Assembly: GCF_014190915.1 (NCBI RefSeq)
Contig: NZ_JACHVU010000016.1
Coordinates: 1 to 64,000 of the forward strand
Source: Mycolicibacterium iranicum
GTDB taxonomy: Bacteria; Actinomycetota; Actinomycetes; Mycobacteriales; Mycobacteriaceae
DNA length: 64,000 nucleotides
Direction: 5' to 3'
Shown here: piece by piece, positions 18,630-27,712 of the stretch
How the letters are laid out: every line of letters begins with the position of its first letter
Numbering within the stretch: position 1 is the first letter of the stretch
Made by a program: the position numbers and the translations under genes
Notes under the pieces: generated by a model
Databases searched by the model: none
What the model was told of the DNA's origin: nothing
What the model saw: only the letters and a program-made list of their open reading frames with translations

Positions 18630-20759
18630 CTAGTCGTGGTCGTTGCCGCCAGGGGTGTTCTTCGAGACCTGGACCAGGAACTCGTAGTTGTTCTTGGTCT
18701 TGCGCAGCTGGCTCATCAACAGATCGATGGCCTGGTGCGGATCCAGCCCCGAAAGGACGCGGCGCAGCTTGTGCACGACCGCGAACTCGTCGGTGGACAA
18801 CAGCAGCTCGTCCTTGCGGGTGCCCGACGGGTTGACGTCGACCGCGGGGAACACCCGCCGCTCGGCGATCTTGCGGTCCAGCTTGAGCTCGGCGTTGCCG
18901 GTGCCCTTGAACTCCTCGAAGATCACCGTGTCGCCGGTCGATCCGGTCTCGACCATGGCCGTGGCGATGATCGTGAGCGAGCCACCCTCTTCGATGTTGC
19001 GTGCCGCGCCGAGGAACCGCTTCGGCGGGTACAGCGCGGTGGAGTCGACACCACCGGACAGGATGCGGCCCGACGCCGGGGAGGCGTTGTTGTAGGCGCG
19101 GCCCAGGCGGGTGATGGAGTCGAGCAGCACGACGACGTCCTTGCCCTGCTCCACGAGGCGCTTGGCGCGTTCGATCGCGAGCTCGGCGGCCTGGGTGTGG
19201 TCTGACGGCGGACGGTCGAAGGTGGAGGCGATGACCTCACCCTTCACCGAGCGCTGCATGTCGGTGACCTCTTCGGGACGCTCGTCGACGAGCACCACCA
19301 TCAGGTGACATTCGGGGTTGTTGCGGGTGATCGCATTCGCGATGTCCTGCATGATCGTGGTCTTACCGGCCTTGGGCGGGGACACGATCAGGGCGCGCTG
19401 GCCCTTGCCGATCGGCATGATCAGGTCGATCACGCGCGTGGTGAGCTTGTCGCCGCTGGTCTCCAGCCGCAGACGCTGGTTCGGGTACAGCGGCGTGAGC
19501 TTGGTGAACTCGGGCCGCTTCTTGGCCTCTTCGACGGCCTTGCCGTTGACGGTGTCCAGGCGAACCAGCGGATTGAATTTCTGCCGCGGGTTCTTGTCGC
19601 CGCCGTCGGCCTCTCGGGGAACGCGCACGGCGCCGGTGACGGCGTCACCGCGGCGCAGGCCGTTCTTGCGGACCATGTTCATCGACACGTAGACGTCGTT
19701 GGGTCCGGCCAGGTAGCCCGAGGTCCGCACGAACGCGTAGTTGTCCAGGACGTCGAGGATGCCCGCGACGGGCTGCACGACGTCGTCCTCGCGCAGTTCG
19801 GTGTCGCGCTCGCCGCCGCCGGATCCGCCCTCGCCACCGCGCTCGCGGCGCCTGCGATCGCGGAACCGCCGGCCGCGCCGGCCCTGGCGGCCGTCGCCGT
19901 CGTCATCGTCGTCGTTGCGACCGCCACCGCCACCGCCCCCGCGATTCTGGCCACCCTGCTGGTTGCCGTCGCCGCGGTTGTCGGAGTCCGAATCGTTCCT
20001 GGAGTCATTCCGGGAATCGTTTCGGGAGTCGTTGCGCGAATCGTTCTTCGCGTCGTTCCGGTTGTCCCGGTTGCCCTGGTTCCTGGACTCGCGGTTGTCG
20101 TCGCGGCCGCCCTGGTTGTCCTGCTGCGTCTTCTTGGCGCCGGACTCGGGATCGTCGCTCCGGGTGTTCTCGCCCTTGTCGGCGCGGTCCCTGGCCTGGT
20201 TACGGTCCTGGCCACCGTCGTTGGACCGGCCACCGTCGTTGGACCGGCCACCGTCGTTGGACCGGCCACCGTCGTTGGACCGGCCACCGTCGTTGGACTG
20301 GTTTGCGTAGCCGTCCTGGGCGGCGGCCTGCTCGCCGCTGTTGGGTCCGCCCTGCTGGCGGGAGGCGCCCCGGCGTTCGCGGCGGCGCTGCTGCGGCTGG
20401 CCGTCGGCGGCCTGCTCGGGCGCGGCGGTTTCGGCGGGTGCAGCCGCGGTCTCGGCGGGTGCAGGCGCGGTCTCGTTCTTGGCTCCGGACGAGCCGTTGG
20501 ATTCACCACGGCGCTCACGGATGGCGGCGATCAGTTCGCCCTTGCGCATCCCCGAGGCGCCTTCGACACCGATCTCCTTGGCCATCGCCCGCAGTTCGGG
20601 CAGGACGAGGCTGGTCAGCGCGCCACCGCGACGTGCGGGGGCAGCCGCCGTCGGGGCATCGTCCGCCGCGGGGGCGGATGCGGGGGTGTCAGTGCTCACG
20701 GAGGTGGGCTGCTCAGTGTTTTCGGCGCCACCAGCCGTGATGAGGTCCGTATCAGTCAC
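18630..20759 (-). CDS. rho: Transcription termination factor Rho with long disordered insertion
   Basis: Hexameric RNA-dependent ATPase ending untranslated transcripts, 709 residues. An N-terminal Rho-N helical domain (SLVLPELRAMAKEIG, about 50-85) is followed by roughly 210 residues rich in N, D, R, G and Q, then the RNA-binding fold (VQPVAGILDVLDNYAFVRT), the Walker A loop PPKAGKTTIM and the Q/R loops. The GTG at 20759 matches the VTDTDLITAG start of mycobacterial Rho. The insertion holds five exact or near-exact 18-base repeats (SNDGGR) and a run of RNDS repeats. It has its own promoter and a leader of about 200 bases. Confidence 0.97.
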   Translation of the reverse strand: MTDTDLITAGGAENTEQPTSVSTDTPASAPAADDAPTAAAPARRGGALTSLVLPELRAMAKEIGVEGASGMRKGELIAAIRERRGESNGSSGAKNETAPAPAETAAAPAETAAPEQAADGQPQQRRRERRGASRQQGGPNSGEQAAAQDGYANQSNDGGRSNDGGRSNDGGRSNDGGRSNDGGQDRNQARDRADKGENTRSDDPESGAKKTQQDNQGGRDDNRESRNQGNRDNRNDAKNDSRNDSRNDSRNDSRNDSDSDNRGDGNQQGGQNRGGGGGGGRNDDDDDGDGRQGRRGRRFRDRRRRERGGEGGSGGGERDTELREDDVVQPVAGILDVLDNYAFVRTSGYLAGPNDVYVSMNMVRKNGLRRGDAVTGAVRVPREADGGDKNPRQKFNPLVRLDTVNGKAVEEAKKRPEFTKLTPLYPNQRLRLETSGDKLTTRVIDLIMPIGKGQRALIVSPPKAGKTTIMQDIANAITRNNPECHLMVVLVDERPEEVTDMQRSVKGEVIASTFDRPPSDHTQAAELAIERAKRLVEQGKDVVVLLDSITRLGRAYNNASPASGRILSGGVDSTALYPPKRFLGAARNIEEGGSLTIIATAMVETGSTGDTVIFEEFKGTGNAELKLDRKIAERRVFPAVDVNPSGTRKDELLLSTDEFAVVHKLRRVLSGLDPHQAIDLLMSQLRKTKNNYEFLVQVSKNTPGGNDHD
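19985..20055 (-). repeat. Degenerate 12-base repeats coding RNDS in rho
   Basis: About five degenerate 12-base units encode (RNDS)n within the disordered part of Rho. Third-codon positions differ between units, so the repeat is older than the exact 18-base one nearby or is kept at protein level. The segment is strongly charged and polar. Confidence 0.75.
20211..20300 (-). repeat. Five 18-base tandem repeats coding SNDGGR in rho
   Basis: The plus-strand unit GCCACCGTCGTTGGACCG occurs five times without gaps; only the last copy differs, by one base (ACTG for ACCG). The near-identity points to recent expansion and probably copy-number variation between strains. The reading frame is kept because 18 is a multiple of three. 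Confidence 0.95.
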
Positions 20760-20972
20760 GGATTTCCTTTCTTCCCTCGCTGATCGAGTCACGCGGGGGT
20801 TCAGTGCGCTCAGCCAATCTGCTGAACGCCTAGGTCACACCATTGCCATCGCAACGATGATCACCGGGTTTCGCCGGGATACGGCGAACCGTCAGTCCAC
20901 AAATTTGAACACCTGAAAGAAGAGTCGTCCTAGTGTCGGCGCAGGCAGAAGCTGCGATTGCTGGACGAAAGC

Positions 20973-21001
20973 GAGAATAACCCGCATCTGGGTCGGAAGC
21001 A
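20973..21001 (-). promoter_or_regulatory. rho promoter
   Basis: Minus-strand TTGCTT (21001-20996) and TATTCT (20978-20973) are separated by 17 bases. Transcription would begin near 20966, leaving a leader of about 205 bases before the rho GTG. A long leader suits Rho autoregulation by premature termination, known in other bacteria. The promoter lies in the gap after thrB, so rho need not be part of the thr operon. Confidence 0.6.
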
Positions 21002-21031
21002 AGAAACCCTGCGATCCGCATGTTGCAGGTA

Positions 21032-22000
21032 TTACTGCACCAACCGGCTCTCGACGCCGACTCCGGACGCCCAGGTGACACCGTGTCCCACGGTCATCTT
21101 CAAGACCGCGAACCCGTTCCGCTCGCCGTGATCGACGGCTTCGGCGGGCAACTCGGGCTCGGTGCTCAACGCGAGTACCGCAGGCCCGGCGCCTGACAGC
21201 ACTCCTGCCACGCCACAACGCCGCAATACGTCGAGGTATTCCGCCGAGGCCGGCATCGCCGCCGCGCGCTGCGGCTGGTGGAGCACGTCCTCGGTGGCCA
21301 CCATCAGCAGGTCCGGCCGCTCCGTCAGCGCTACGACCAGCAGCGCGGATCGGCTCAGATTGAACCGGGCCGACGCGTGGCTGACCTGTTCGGGCAACAG
21401 CACCCGGGTCTCCGCGGTCGACGAGCGGACCTGCGGGATGCCGACGAACACCGTGATGCCGGGGTGCAGCGCAATGGGTGCAGCCGCATAGCGGGACTGG
21501 TCCCCTTGCCGGTCCCCCTCGGCCTCGGTCCAGGCCACCACCGCGCCACCCAGGACTGCCGCGGCCGCGTTGTCGGGGTGGCCCTCGAACTCCGAGGACA
21601 CCTGTACCAGCCGCTCGACCGACATGGTGTCCGAATCAACCTGCGCAGCAATGCCGTTCGCAACCGCAAGGCCTCCGACCACTGCCGCCGCCGATGACCC
21701 CAGCCCCCTTGAGTGCGGGATGGCGTTGCGGCAGCGCACGATCAGGCCGGCCGCAGCCACCCCGTTCTCTCTGAGCCCACGTTCGATCGCCCGCACCACC
21801 AGATGCGAACCGTCGAGCGGAACCTGTCCCGCACCCTCGCCCTCCACCTCGACGACGAGACCCGATTCGGTTGTCTCTACGACGATTTCGTCGTACAGGC
21901 TGACCGCCATGCCCATGCTGTCGAAGCCGGGACCGAGGTTGGCGCTGGACGCGGGGACCTCGGCGGTCGCCGTCAGGCCGGGCGGCAGGATACGGGTCAC
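21032..22000 (-). CDS. thrB: Homoserine kinase
   Basis: GHMP-family kinase making O-phosphohomoserine for threonine synthesis, 322 residues. The ATP-binding glycine-rich motif is PHSRGLGSSAAAVVGG (about 95-110); VPASSANLGPGFDSMG is the N-terminal substrate motif. The C-terminus extends slightly beyond the conserved domain. Last gene of the argS-lysA-thrA-thrC-thrB run, 4 bases after thrC. Confidence 0.97.
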   Translation of the reverse strand: MTRILPPGLTATAEVPASSANLGPGFDSMGMAVSLYDEIVVETTESGLVVEVEGEGAGQVPLDGSHLVVRAIERGLRENGVAAAGLIVRCRNAIPHSRGLGSSAAAVVGGLAVANGIAAQVDSDTMSVERLVQVSSEFEGHPDNAAAAVLGGAVVAWTEAEGDRQGDQSRYAAAPIALHPGITVFVGIPQVRSSTAETRVLLPEQVSHASARFNLSRSALLVVALTERPDLLMVATEDVLHQPQRAAAMPASAEYLDVLRRCGVAGVLSGAGPAVLALSTEPELPAEAVDHGERNGFAVLKMTVGHGVTWASGVGVESRLVQ

Positions 22001-22004
22001 GTTC

Positions 22005-23084
22005 TCAGACCAGGCCGAGTTTGGCGACCACGGCCACGGGGTCGACCGGAACCGGGATGACGGCGGGCATGCCCTTGAGCGCGGTGTCGGGATCCTTCAG
22101 TCCGTTGCCCGTGACGGTGCAGACGACGGTGGATCCCTTCGGCACCCAGCCGTCTTCGATCGCCTTCAGCAGGCCGGCGATGCTGGCCGCAGAGGCCGGC
22201 TCGACGAACACACCCTCGGCGCGGGCGACGAGGTGATACGCGGCGAGGATCTCCTCGTCGGTGGCGGCCAGGAAGCGCCCGTCGGACTGCTGCTGGGCCT
22301 CCACCGCCGAGCTCCACGACGCCGGCGACCCGATGCGGATCGCGGTCGCGATGGTTTCGGGATCGCTGACGGGTTCACCGAGGACGAGCGGCGCAGCGCC
22401 GGCGGCCTGCGTGCCCAGCATACGCGGAAGCCGGGAGGCCAGGCCGTCGCGGTGGTATTCGGTGTAGCCCTTCCAATAGGCCGTGATGTTTCCGGCGTTG
22501 CCGACGGGCAGCGCGTGGATGTCCGGCGCGTCGCCGAGTGCGTCGACGATCTCGAACGCCGCCGTCTTCTGCCCCTCGATGCGGAAAGGGTTGACGGAGT
22601 TGACGAGTGAGACACTCGGGAAGTCGGCGGTCAGCTTGCGCGCGAGTTCCAGGCAGTCGTCGAAGTTGCCGTCGATCTGGATGATCTTGGCGCCGTGCAT
22701 GACCGCCTGCGCGAGCTTGCCCAGGGCGATCTTGCCCTGTGGCACCAGCACGGCGCAGGTGATCCCCGCGCGGGCGGCGTAGGCCGCGGCCGAGGCCGAG
22801 GTGTTGCCGGTGGACGCGCACAGCACCGCCTGCTGGCCCCGCGACACCGCTTCGGTCACAGCCATGGTCATGCCGCGGTCCTTGAAGGAACCGGTCGGGT
22901 TGAGCCCCTCGACCTTCAGATGCACTGTGCACCCGGTGTATTCGGAGAGCCGGGGCGCGGGCAGCAGCGGCGTGCCGCCCTCGCGCAGCGTGATGGTGGT
23001 CCAGCTGTCCTCGACGGGGAGCCGGTCGCGGTAGGCCTCGATCAGGCCCGGCCAGGGCTGGTGCACGGCTCGGGTGGTACTCAC
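22005..23084 (-). CDS. thrC: Threonine synthase
   Basis: PLP enzyme converting O-phosphohomoserine to threonine, 359 residues. The PLP Lys lies in NPTGSFKDRGMTMA (about 60-73), the phosphate-binding loop is LPVGNAGNITAYWKG, and CASTGNTSASAAAYAARAG is the substrate loop. Overlaps thrA by 4 bases (23081-23084), so translation is coupled. Confidence 0.98.
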   Translation of the reverse strand: MSTTRAVHQPWPGLIEAYRDRLPVEDSWTTITLREGGTPLLPAPRLSEYTGCTVHLKVEGLNPTGSFKDRGMTMAVTEAVSRGQQAVLCASTGNTSASAAAYAARAGITCAVLVPQGKIALGKLAQAVMHGAKIIQIDGNFDDCLELARKLTADFPSVSLVNSVNPFRIEGQKTAAFEIVDALGDAPDIHALPVGNAGNITAYWKGYTEYHRDGLASRLPRMLGTQAAGAAPLVLGEPVSDPETIATAIRIGSPASWSSAVEAQQQSDGRFLAATDEEILAAYHLVARAEGVFVEPASAASIAGLLKAIEDGWVPKGSTVVCTVTGNGLKDPDTALKGMPAVIPVPVDPVAVVAKLGLV

Positions 23085-24409
23085 TCTGTGGTCCCTTCCA
23101 TTCTCAGGACGCTGTTGATGTTCTGCACGACCTCCAGGTCGGCAAGCGCGGCAACGGTTTCCGACAGCGCCGCATCCGTGGCCTGGTGGGTGACGACGAC
23201 GATCCGGGCGCCGCAGCGCTGCCCGCCCTCGTCGACCATGCCCTCCTGGCGGACCTCGGCGATGCTGACCTCCCGCTTGGAGAACTCCGCGGCGACCGCG
23301 GACAGTACGCCGGGGCGGTCGGCGACGTTCATGTTCACGTAGTAGCGGGTCGGGATCAGACCGATGGAGGCGATCGGCAGCTTCGCGTACTTCGACTCGC
23401 GTGGTCCGCGGCCACCCTGCACCCGGTTGCGGGCCGCCATCACGAGATCTCCCAGCACCGCGGAAGCGGTCGGGGCACCGCCGGCGCCCTGCCCGTAGAA
23501 CATCAGCCGGCCGGCGGCCTCGGCTTCGACCACGACCGCGTTGAACGCACCGTTGACCGACGCGAGCGGATGCTCCAGTGGGACCAGCGCCGGATAGACG
23601 CGCGCCGAGACCTTCTGCTTGCCCTTGGCCGTGGTGAGTCGCTCGCAGATCGCCAGCAGCTTGATCGTGCAGCCGAGCGCCCGCGCCGACGCGAAGTCCG
23701 CCGCCGACACCGCGGTCATGCCCTCGCGGTAGACGTCGTCGGCGGTGACGCGGGTGTGGAACGCGATCGAGGCGAGGATCGCCGCCTTGGCCGCGGCGTC
23801 GTATCCCTCGACATCGGCGGTCGGGTCGGCCTCGGCGTAGCCGAGCGCACCGGCGTCGGCGAGCGCACTCTCATAATCCGCACCGGTGCTGTCCATCTCG
23901 GACAGGATGTAGTTGGTGGTGCCGTTGACGATTCCGGCGACGCGCAGCACCGTGTCGCCCGCCAGGGACTGGGTCAGGGGGCGGATCACCGGGATCGCCC
24001 CGGCGACAGCGGCTTCGAAGTACAGGTCGACCTGCGCCTTCTCCGCGGCTTGCGCCAGCTCCCCCGCCGACACCGCCATCAGCGCCTTGTTGGCGGTGAC
24101 GACGGACTTGCCTTGTTCCAGGGCGGCCAGGATCGCCTTGCGCGCCGGTTCCACCGGCCCCATCACCTCGACGACGATGTCGACGTCGTCGCGGGACACG
24201 AGCGCGTCGATGTCGTCGGTCAGCAGTTCCGCGGGCACGCCGCGCTCGCCCTTGACCTTGCGGACACCGATGCCACGGATCACCAGCGGAGCTCCGATGC
24301 GGGCGGTGAGGTCCGCCGCACTCTCCTCGATGATGCGGACCACCTGGCTGCCCACGTTGCCCAGCCCCAGTACGGCTACTCCGATTTCGTTGCTCTCGGC
24401 GTAAGTCAC
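23081..24409 (-). CDS. thrA: Homoserine dehydrogenase
   Basis: NAD(P)H-dependent reduction of aspartate semialdehyde to homoserine, the branch point of Thr and Met synthesis. The 442-residue protein has the Rossmann motif VAVLGLGNVGSQVVRI at residues 12-27, the catalytic region GYAEADPTADVEGYDAAAK, and a C-terminal ACT domain (about 350-430) for threonine feedback inhibition. No aspartokinase domain is fused. Lies 4 bases after lysA. Confidence 0.97.
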   Translation of the reverse strand: MTYAESNEIGVAVLGLGNVGSQVVRIIEESAADLTARIGAPLVIRGIGVRKVKGERGVPAELLTDDIDALVSRDDVDIVVEVMGPVEPARKAILAALEQGKSVVTANKALMAVSAGELAQAAEKAQVDLYFEAAVAGAIPVIRPLTQSLAGDTVLRVAGIVNGTTNYILSEMDSTGADYESALADAGALGYAEADPTADVEGYDAAAKAAILASIAFHTRVTADDVYREGMTAVSAADFASARALGCTIKLLAICERLTTAKGKQKVSARVYPALVPLEHPLASVNGAFNAVVVEAEAAGRLMFYGQGAGGAPTASAVLGDLVMAARNRVQGGRGPRESKYAKLPIASIGLIPTRYYVNMNVADRPGVLSAVAAEFSKREVSIAEVRQEGMVDEGGQRCGARIVVVTHQATDAALSETVAALADLEVVQNINSVLRMEGTTE

Positions 24410-24413
24410 CGCG

Positions 24414-25832
24414 TCACCTCACTTCCAGACTCAAGAGATCGTCGACCGTTTCCCGGCGCAGGATCAGGCGGGCCCGCCCGTCGCGCACGGCCACCACGGC
24501 CGGCCTGCCGATCAGGTTGTAGCGGCTCGACATCGAATAGCAGTATGCGCCGGTGGCGGCGACGCCGAGCAGGTCCCCCGGGGTTGTGTCGCCGGGCAGC
24601 CAGGCGTCGCGGACCACGATGTCGCCGCTCTCGCAGTGTTTGCCGACCACCCGGCACAGGGTCGGGGCCGTGTCGCTCGTCCGCGACAGCAGGCGGACGT
24701 CGTATTCGGCACCGTAGAGCGAGGTTCGGATGTTGTCGCTCATTCCGCCGTCGACACTGACGTACCGGCGGTGCGCGGTCGAGCTGACGGCCACGTCCTT
24801 GACCGTGCCGACCTCGTAAAGGGTGATCGTGCCTGGTCCGGCGATCGCACGTCCGGGTTCGACGACGAGGTTGGGGGTGGGCAGGCCGACAGCCTCGGAT
24901 TCGCTGCGCACGATCTCCTGGAGCTTGCCGGCCAGTTCGGCCATCGGCGGCGGGTTGTCGCCGGGCAGGTACGAGATGCCCAGTCCTCCACCGAGATCGA
25001 CGATGTCCATCTGCGAGGTCTTCTCCACGCCGAACTCCGCGACGACGTCGCGCAGCAGCCCGATGACGCGGTGCGCGGCGATCTCGAAGCCGGCGACGTC
25101 GAAGATCTGGGAGCCGATATGGCTGTGCAGGCCGACGAGTCGCAGGTGGTCGGTCTCGAACACCCGGCGCACCGCGGTCATGGCCGCCCCGCTGGCCACC
25201 GAGAGGCCGAACTTCTGGTCCTCGTGCGCCGTGGAGATGAACTCGTGCGTGTGGGCCTCCACACCGACGGTGACCCGGACCAGCACGTCCTGCACGACCC
25301 CGGCCTCACCGGCGATCCGGTCCAGGCGTTCGATCTCGGCCATCGAGTCGACCACCACGTGGCCGACCCGGTGCTTGACCGCCGCGGTCAGCTCTGCGAT
25401 CGATTTGTTGTTGCCGTGCAGGGCCATTCGCTCGGCCGGAAAGCCTGCGTGCAGCGCGACGGCCAGCTCTCCCCCGCTGCAGACGTCGAGAGCGAGTCCC
25501 TCGTCGTCGATCCAGCGCGCCACCTCCGAGCACAGGAACGCCTTGGCGGCGTAGCGCACGTGTTCACCTCCGCCGAACGCCGAGGAGATGTCGCGGCAGC
25601 GGGCGCGGAAGTCGGCTTCGTCGATGACGAACACCGGGGTGCCGTATTCGGCGGCGATGTCGGCGACGGAGACCCCGGCGATCGACACCACGCCGTCCTC
25701 GCCGCGAACCGTGTTCTGCGGCCACACGTTCGGGGCGAGCTGCAGCACCTCGGCCGCGTCGAGCGGCCGCTCGGGCGCCGCGGCCGACGGCACCTCTTCG
25801 GCATGCCGCGGACCGGCCGGATGGGCGATCAC
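24414..25832 (-). CDS. lysA: Diaminopimelate decarboxylase
   Basis: PLP-dependent last step of lysine synthesis, 472 residues. The PLP Lys is in VRYAAKAFLCSE (about 90), HSHIGSQI and GGGLGISY are cofactor motifs, and GKHCESGD holds the active-site Cys of the dimer partner. The GTG at 25832 overlaps the argS stop. This start gives an N-terminal tail of about 25 residues beyond the M. tuberculosis form, so an internal start nearer VLQLAPNVWPQ is possible. Confidence 0.96.
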   Translation of the reverse strand: MIAHPAGPRHAEEVPSAAAPERPLDAAEVLQLAPNVWPQNTVRGEDGVVSIAGVSVADIAAEYGTPVFVIDEADFRARCRDISSAFGGGEHVRYAAKAFLCSEVARWIDDEGLALDVCSGGELAVALHAGFPAERMALHGNNKSIAELTAAVKHRVGHVVVDSMAEIERLDRIAGEAGVVQDVLVRVTVGVEAHTHEFISTAHEDQKFGLSVASGAAMTAVRRVFETDHLRLVGLHSHIGSQIFDVAGFEIAAHRVIGLLRDVVAEFGVEKTSQMDIVDLGGGLGISYLPGDNPPPMAELAGKLQEIVRSESEAVGLPTPNLVVEPGRAIAGPGTITLYEVGTVKDVAVSSTAHRRYVSVDGGMSDNIRTSLYGAEYDVRLLSRTSDTAPTLCRVVGKHCESGDIVVRDAWLPGDTTPGDLLGVAATGAYCYSMSSRYNLIGRPAVVAVRDGRARLILRRETVDDLLSLEVR

Positions 25833-27481
25833 ATGCGCTCCGGAGCGCTCACGCCGAGAATGCTCAGCCCATTGGCGATCACCTGGCGGGTCGCCGCGCA
25901 CAGCGCGAGGCGCGCGGCGTGCAGATCGCCGGGCTCCTCGTCGCCCTGCGGCAGCACACGGCAGGCGTCGTAGAACCGGTGATAGTCGCCGGCCAGGTCT
26001 TCGAGGTAGCGCGAGACACGATGCGGCTCACGCAGATCCGCCGCGGTCTTGAGGATGCGCGGGAACTCGCCGATGTTGCGGATCAGCGCACCCTCCTTGT
26101 CATGGGTGAGCAGATCCAGGTGCGCGGTGTCGGGTGCGATTCCGAGCTCGGCCGCATTGCGTGCCAGCGCCGACAGCCGGGCGTGAGCGTATTGCACGTA
26201 GTAGACCGGGTTCTCGTTCGACGCCGAGGACCACAGCGCGAGGTCGATGTCGATCGGGGTGTCGACCGAGCTGCGGATCAGCGAGTAGCGGGCGGCGTCC
26301 ACGCCGATGGCCTCGACGAGGTCGTCGAGCGTGATCACGGTGCCGGCACGCTTGCTCATCCGGACCGGCTGCCCGTCGCGGACCAGGTTGACCATCTGAC
26401 CGATCAGTACCTCGACGGTGTCGGGGTCGTCCCCGAGCGCCGCTGCGGACGCCTTCAGCCGCGCGATGTAGCCGTGATGGTCGGCGCCCAGCATGTAGAT
26501 GCACAGGTCGAAGCCGCGCTGGCGCTTGTCGAGGAAGTAGGCGAGATCGCCCGCGATGTAGGCCGGCGCTCCGTTGCTCTTGATGACGACGCGGTCCTTG
26601 TCGTCACCGAAGTCGGTGGTGCGCAACCACACTGCACCGTCGTTCTCATAGGCGAAGCCGGTTTCGCGCAGTTTGGCGATGGCCTGTTCCACCCGGCCCG
26701 AGGTGTGCATCGAGTCTTCGTGGGTGTAGACGTCGAAGTCCGTGCCGAATTCGTGCAGCGATTCCTTGATGTGGTCGAACATCAGGTTGACGCCGATGGC
26801 GCGGAACGTCTCCCGCATCTCGTCGTCGGGCAGGCTCAGCGCGTCGGGCTCCTTCGCCAGAACCGCCGCCGCGATGTCGGCAATGTAGGTGCCCGCGTAG
26901 CCGTCCTCGGGCGTCGGCTCCCCCTTGGCGTTGGCGATGAGCGAGTTGGTGAACCGGTCGATCTGTGCGCCGTGGTCGTTGAAGTAGTACTCCCGCACGA
27001 CCTCCGCACCCTGGGTGCTCAGGAGCCGGCCGAGGGCGTCGCCGACGGCGGCCCAGCGGGTGCCGCCGATGTGGATGGGCCCGGTCGGGTTCGCCGAGAC
27101 GAACTCCAGGTTGACCTTCTTGCCGCTCAGCTCGCCGGAGCCACCGAAGGCTGGGCCGGCGTCGATGACATTGCCCACGATGACGTTCTGGGCCGAGGCC
27201 TCGATGCGCAGGTTGACGAAACCGGGCCCGGCGACATCGGCGGCGGCGATGCCGTCCTCGGTGACCAGCGCGGCGGCCAGCCAGCCCGCGAGCTCGCGCG
27301 GGTTGACGCCGACCTTCTTGCCGAGTTGCAGCGCGAGGTTGGTGGCGTAGTCGCCGTGCTCGGGGTTGCGCGGACGCTCGACGGTGACGGTCTCGGGCAG
27401 TGCGGCAGAGTCCAGGTCGTGCTCGGCGAGCACCGCTGCTGCGGTGGCCTTGAGCAGGTGGGCCAGATCGGCGGGGGTCAC
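25829..27481 (-). CDS. argS: Arginyl-tRNA synthetase
   Basis: Class I synthetase, 550 residues. The HIGH motif appears as PIHIGGTRW (about 130) and the KMSKS equivalent as VRMSKRAGT (about 345); the C-terminal DALR anticodon-binding domain ends the protein. It starts the argS-lysA-thr cluster and is next to a tRNA-Arg gene on the opposite strand, with about 100 bases between them. Confidence 0.98.
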   Translation of the reverse strand: MTPADLAHLLKATAAAVLAEHDLDSAALPETVTVERPRNPEHGDYATNLALQLGKKVGVNPRELAGWLAAALVTEDGIAAADVAGPGFVNLRIEASAQNVIVGNVIDAGPAFGGSGELSGKKVNLEFVSANPTGPIHIGGTRWAAVGDALGRLLSTQGAEVVREYYFNDHGAQIDRFTNSLIANAKGEPTPEDGYAGTYIADIAAAVLAKEPDALSLPDDEMRETFRAIGVNLMFDHIKESLHEFGTDFDVYTHEDSMHTSGRVEQAIAKLRETGFAYENDGAVWLRTTDFGDDKDRVVIKSNGAPAYIAGDLAYFLDKRQRGFDLCIYMLGADHHGYIARLKASAAALGDDPDTVEVLIGQMVNLVRDGQPVRMSKRAGTVITLDDLVEAIGVDAARYSLIRSSVDTPIDIDLALWSSASNENPVYYVQYAHARLSALARNAAELGIAPDTAHLDLLTHDKEGALIRNIGEFPRILKTAADLREPHRVSRYLEDLAGDYHRFYDACRVLPQGDEEPGDLHAARLALCAATRQVIANGLSILGVSAPERM

Positions 27482-27582
27482 GGGGGTCCATCCTATGGTC
27501 TGCGCTGTTCACGACCGAATCCGTTTCCACGGGCGGGATGCGCTACGCTATCCACGCCCGTTCGGCGCAGCATCTCTGCAGC

Positions 27583-27655
27583 GCCCCCGTAGCTCAGGGG
27601 ATAGAGCGTCTGCCTCCGGAGCAGAAGGCCGCAGGTTCGAATCCTGCCGGGGGCA
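27583..27655 (+). tRNA. tRNA-Arg (anticodon CCG)
   Basis: A complete 73-base cloverleaf can be folded: acceptor GCCCCCG (27583-27589) pairs with CGGGGGC (27648-27654), discriminator A at 27655; the anticodon stem TCTGC/GCAGA holds loop CTCCGGA with anticodon CCG at 27616-27618; the T loop is GGTTCGAATCC. CCA is not encoded. It decodes CGG, a frequent Arg codon at this GC content. Confidence 0.97.
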
Positions 27656-27712
27656 CACCGTCACCACAGGCGATTCCGTCATGACCAGGCGTACCGCTCC
27701 AGCGCTGGAAAC

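Noticed and set aside
20211..20300. Tandem repeat that could be mistaken for a CRISPR array
   Set aside because: The 18-base units are contiguous with no spacers and lie in frame within rho.
19305..20783. 492-codon open frame opposite rho
   Set aside because: Antisense to the conserved and repeat parts of rho; its own repeats are just the complement of the rho repeats.
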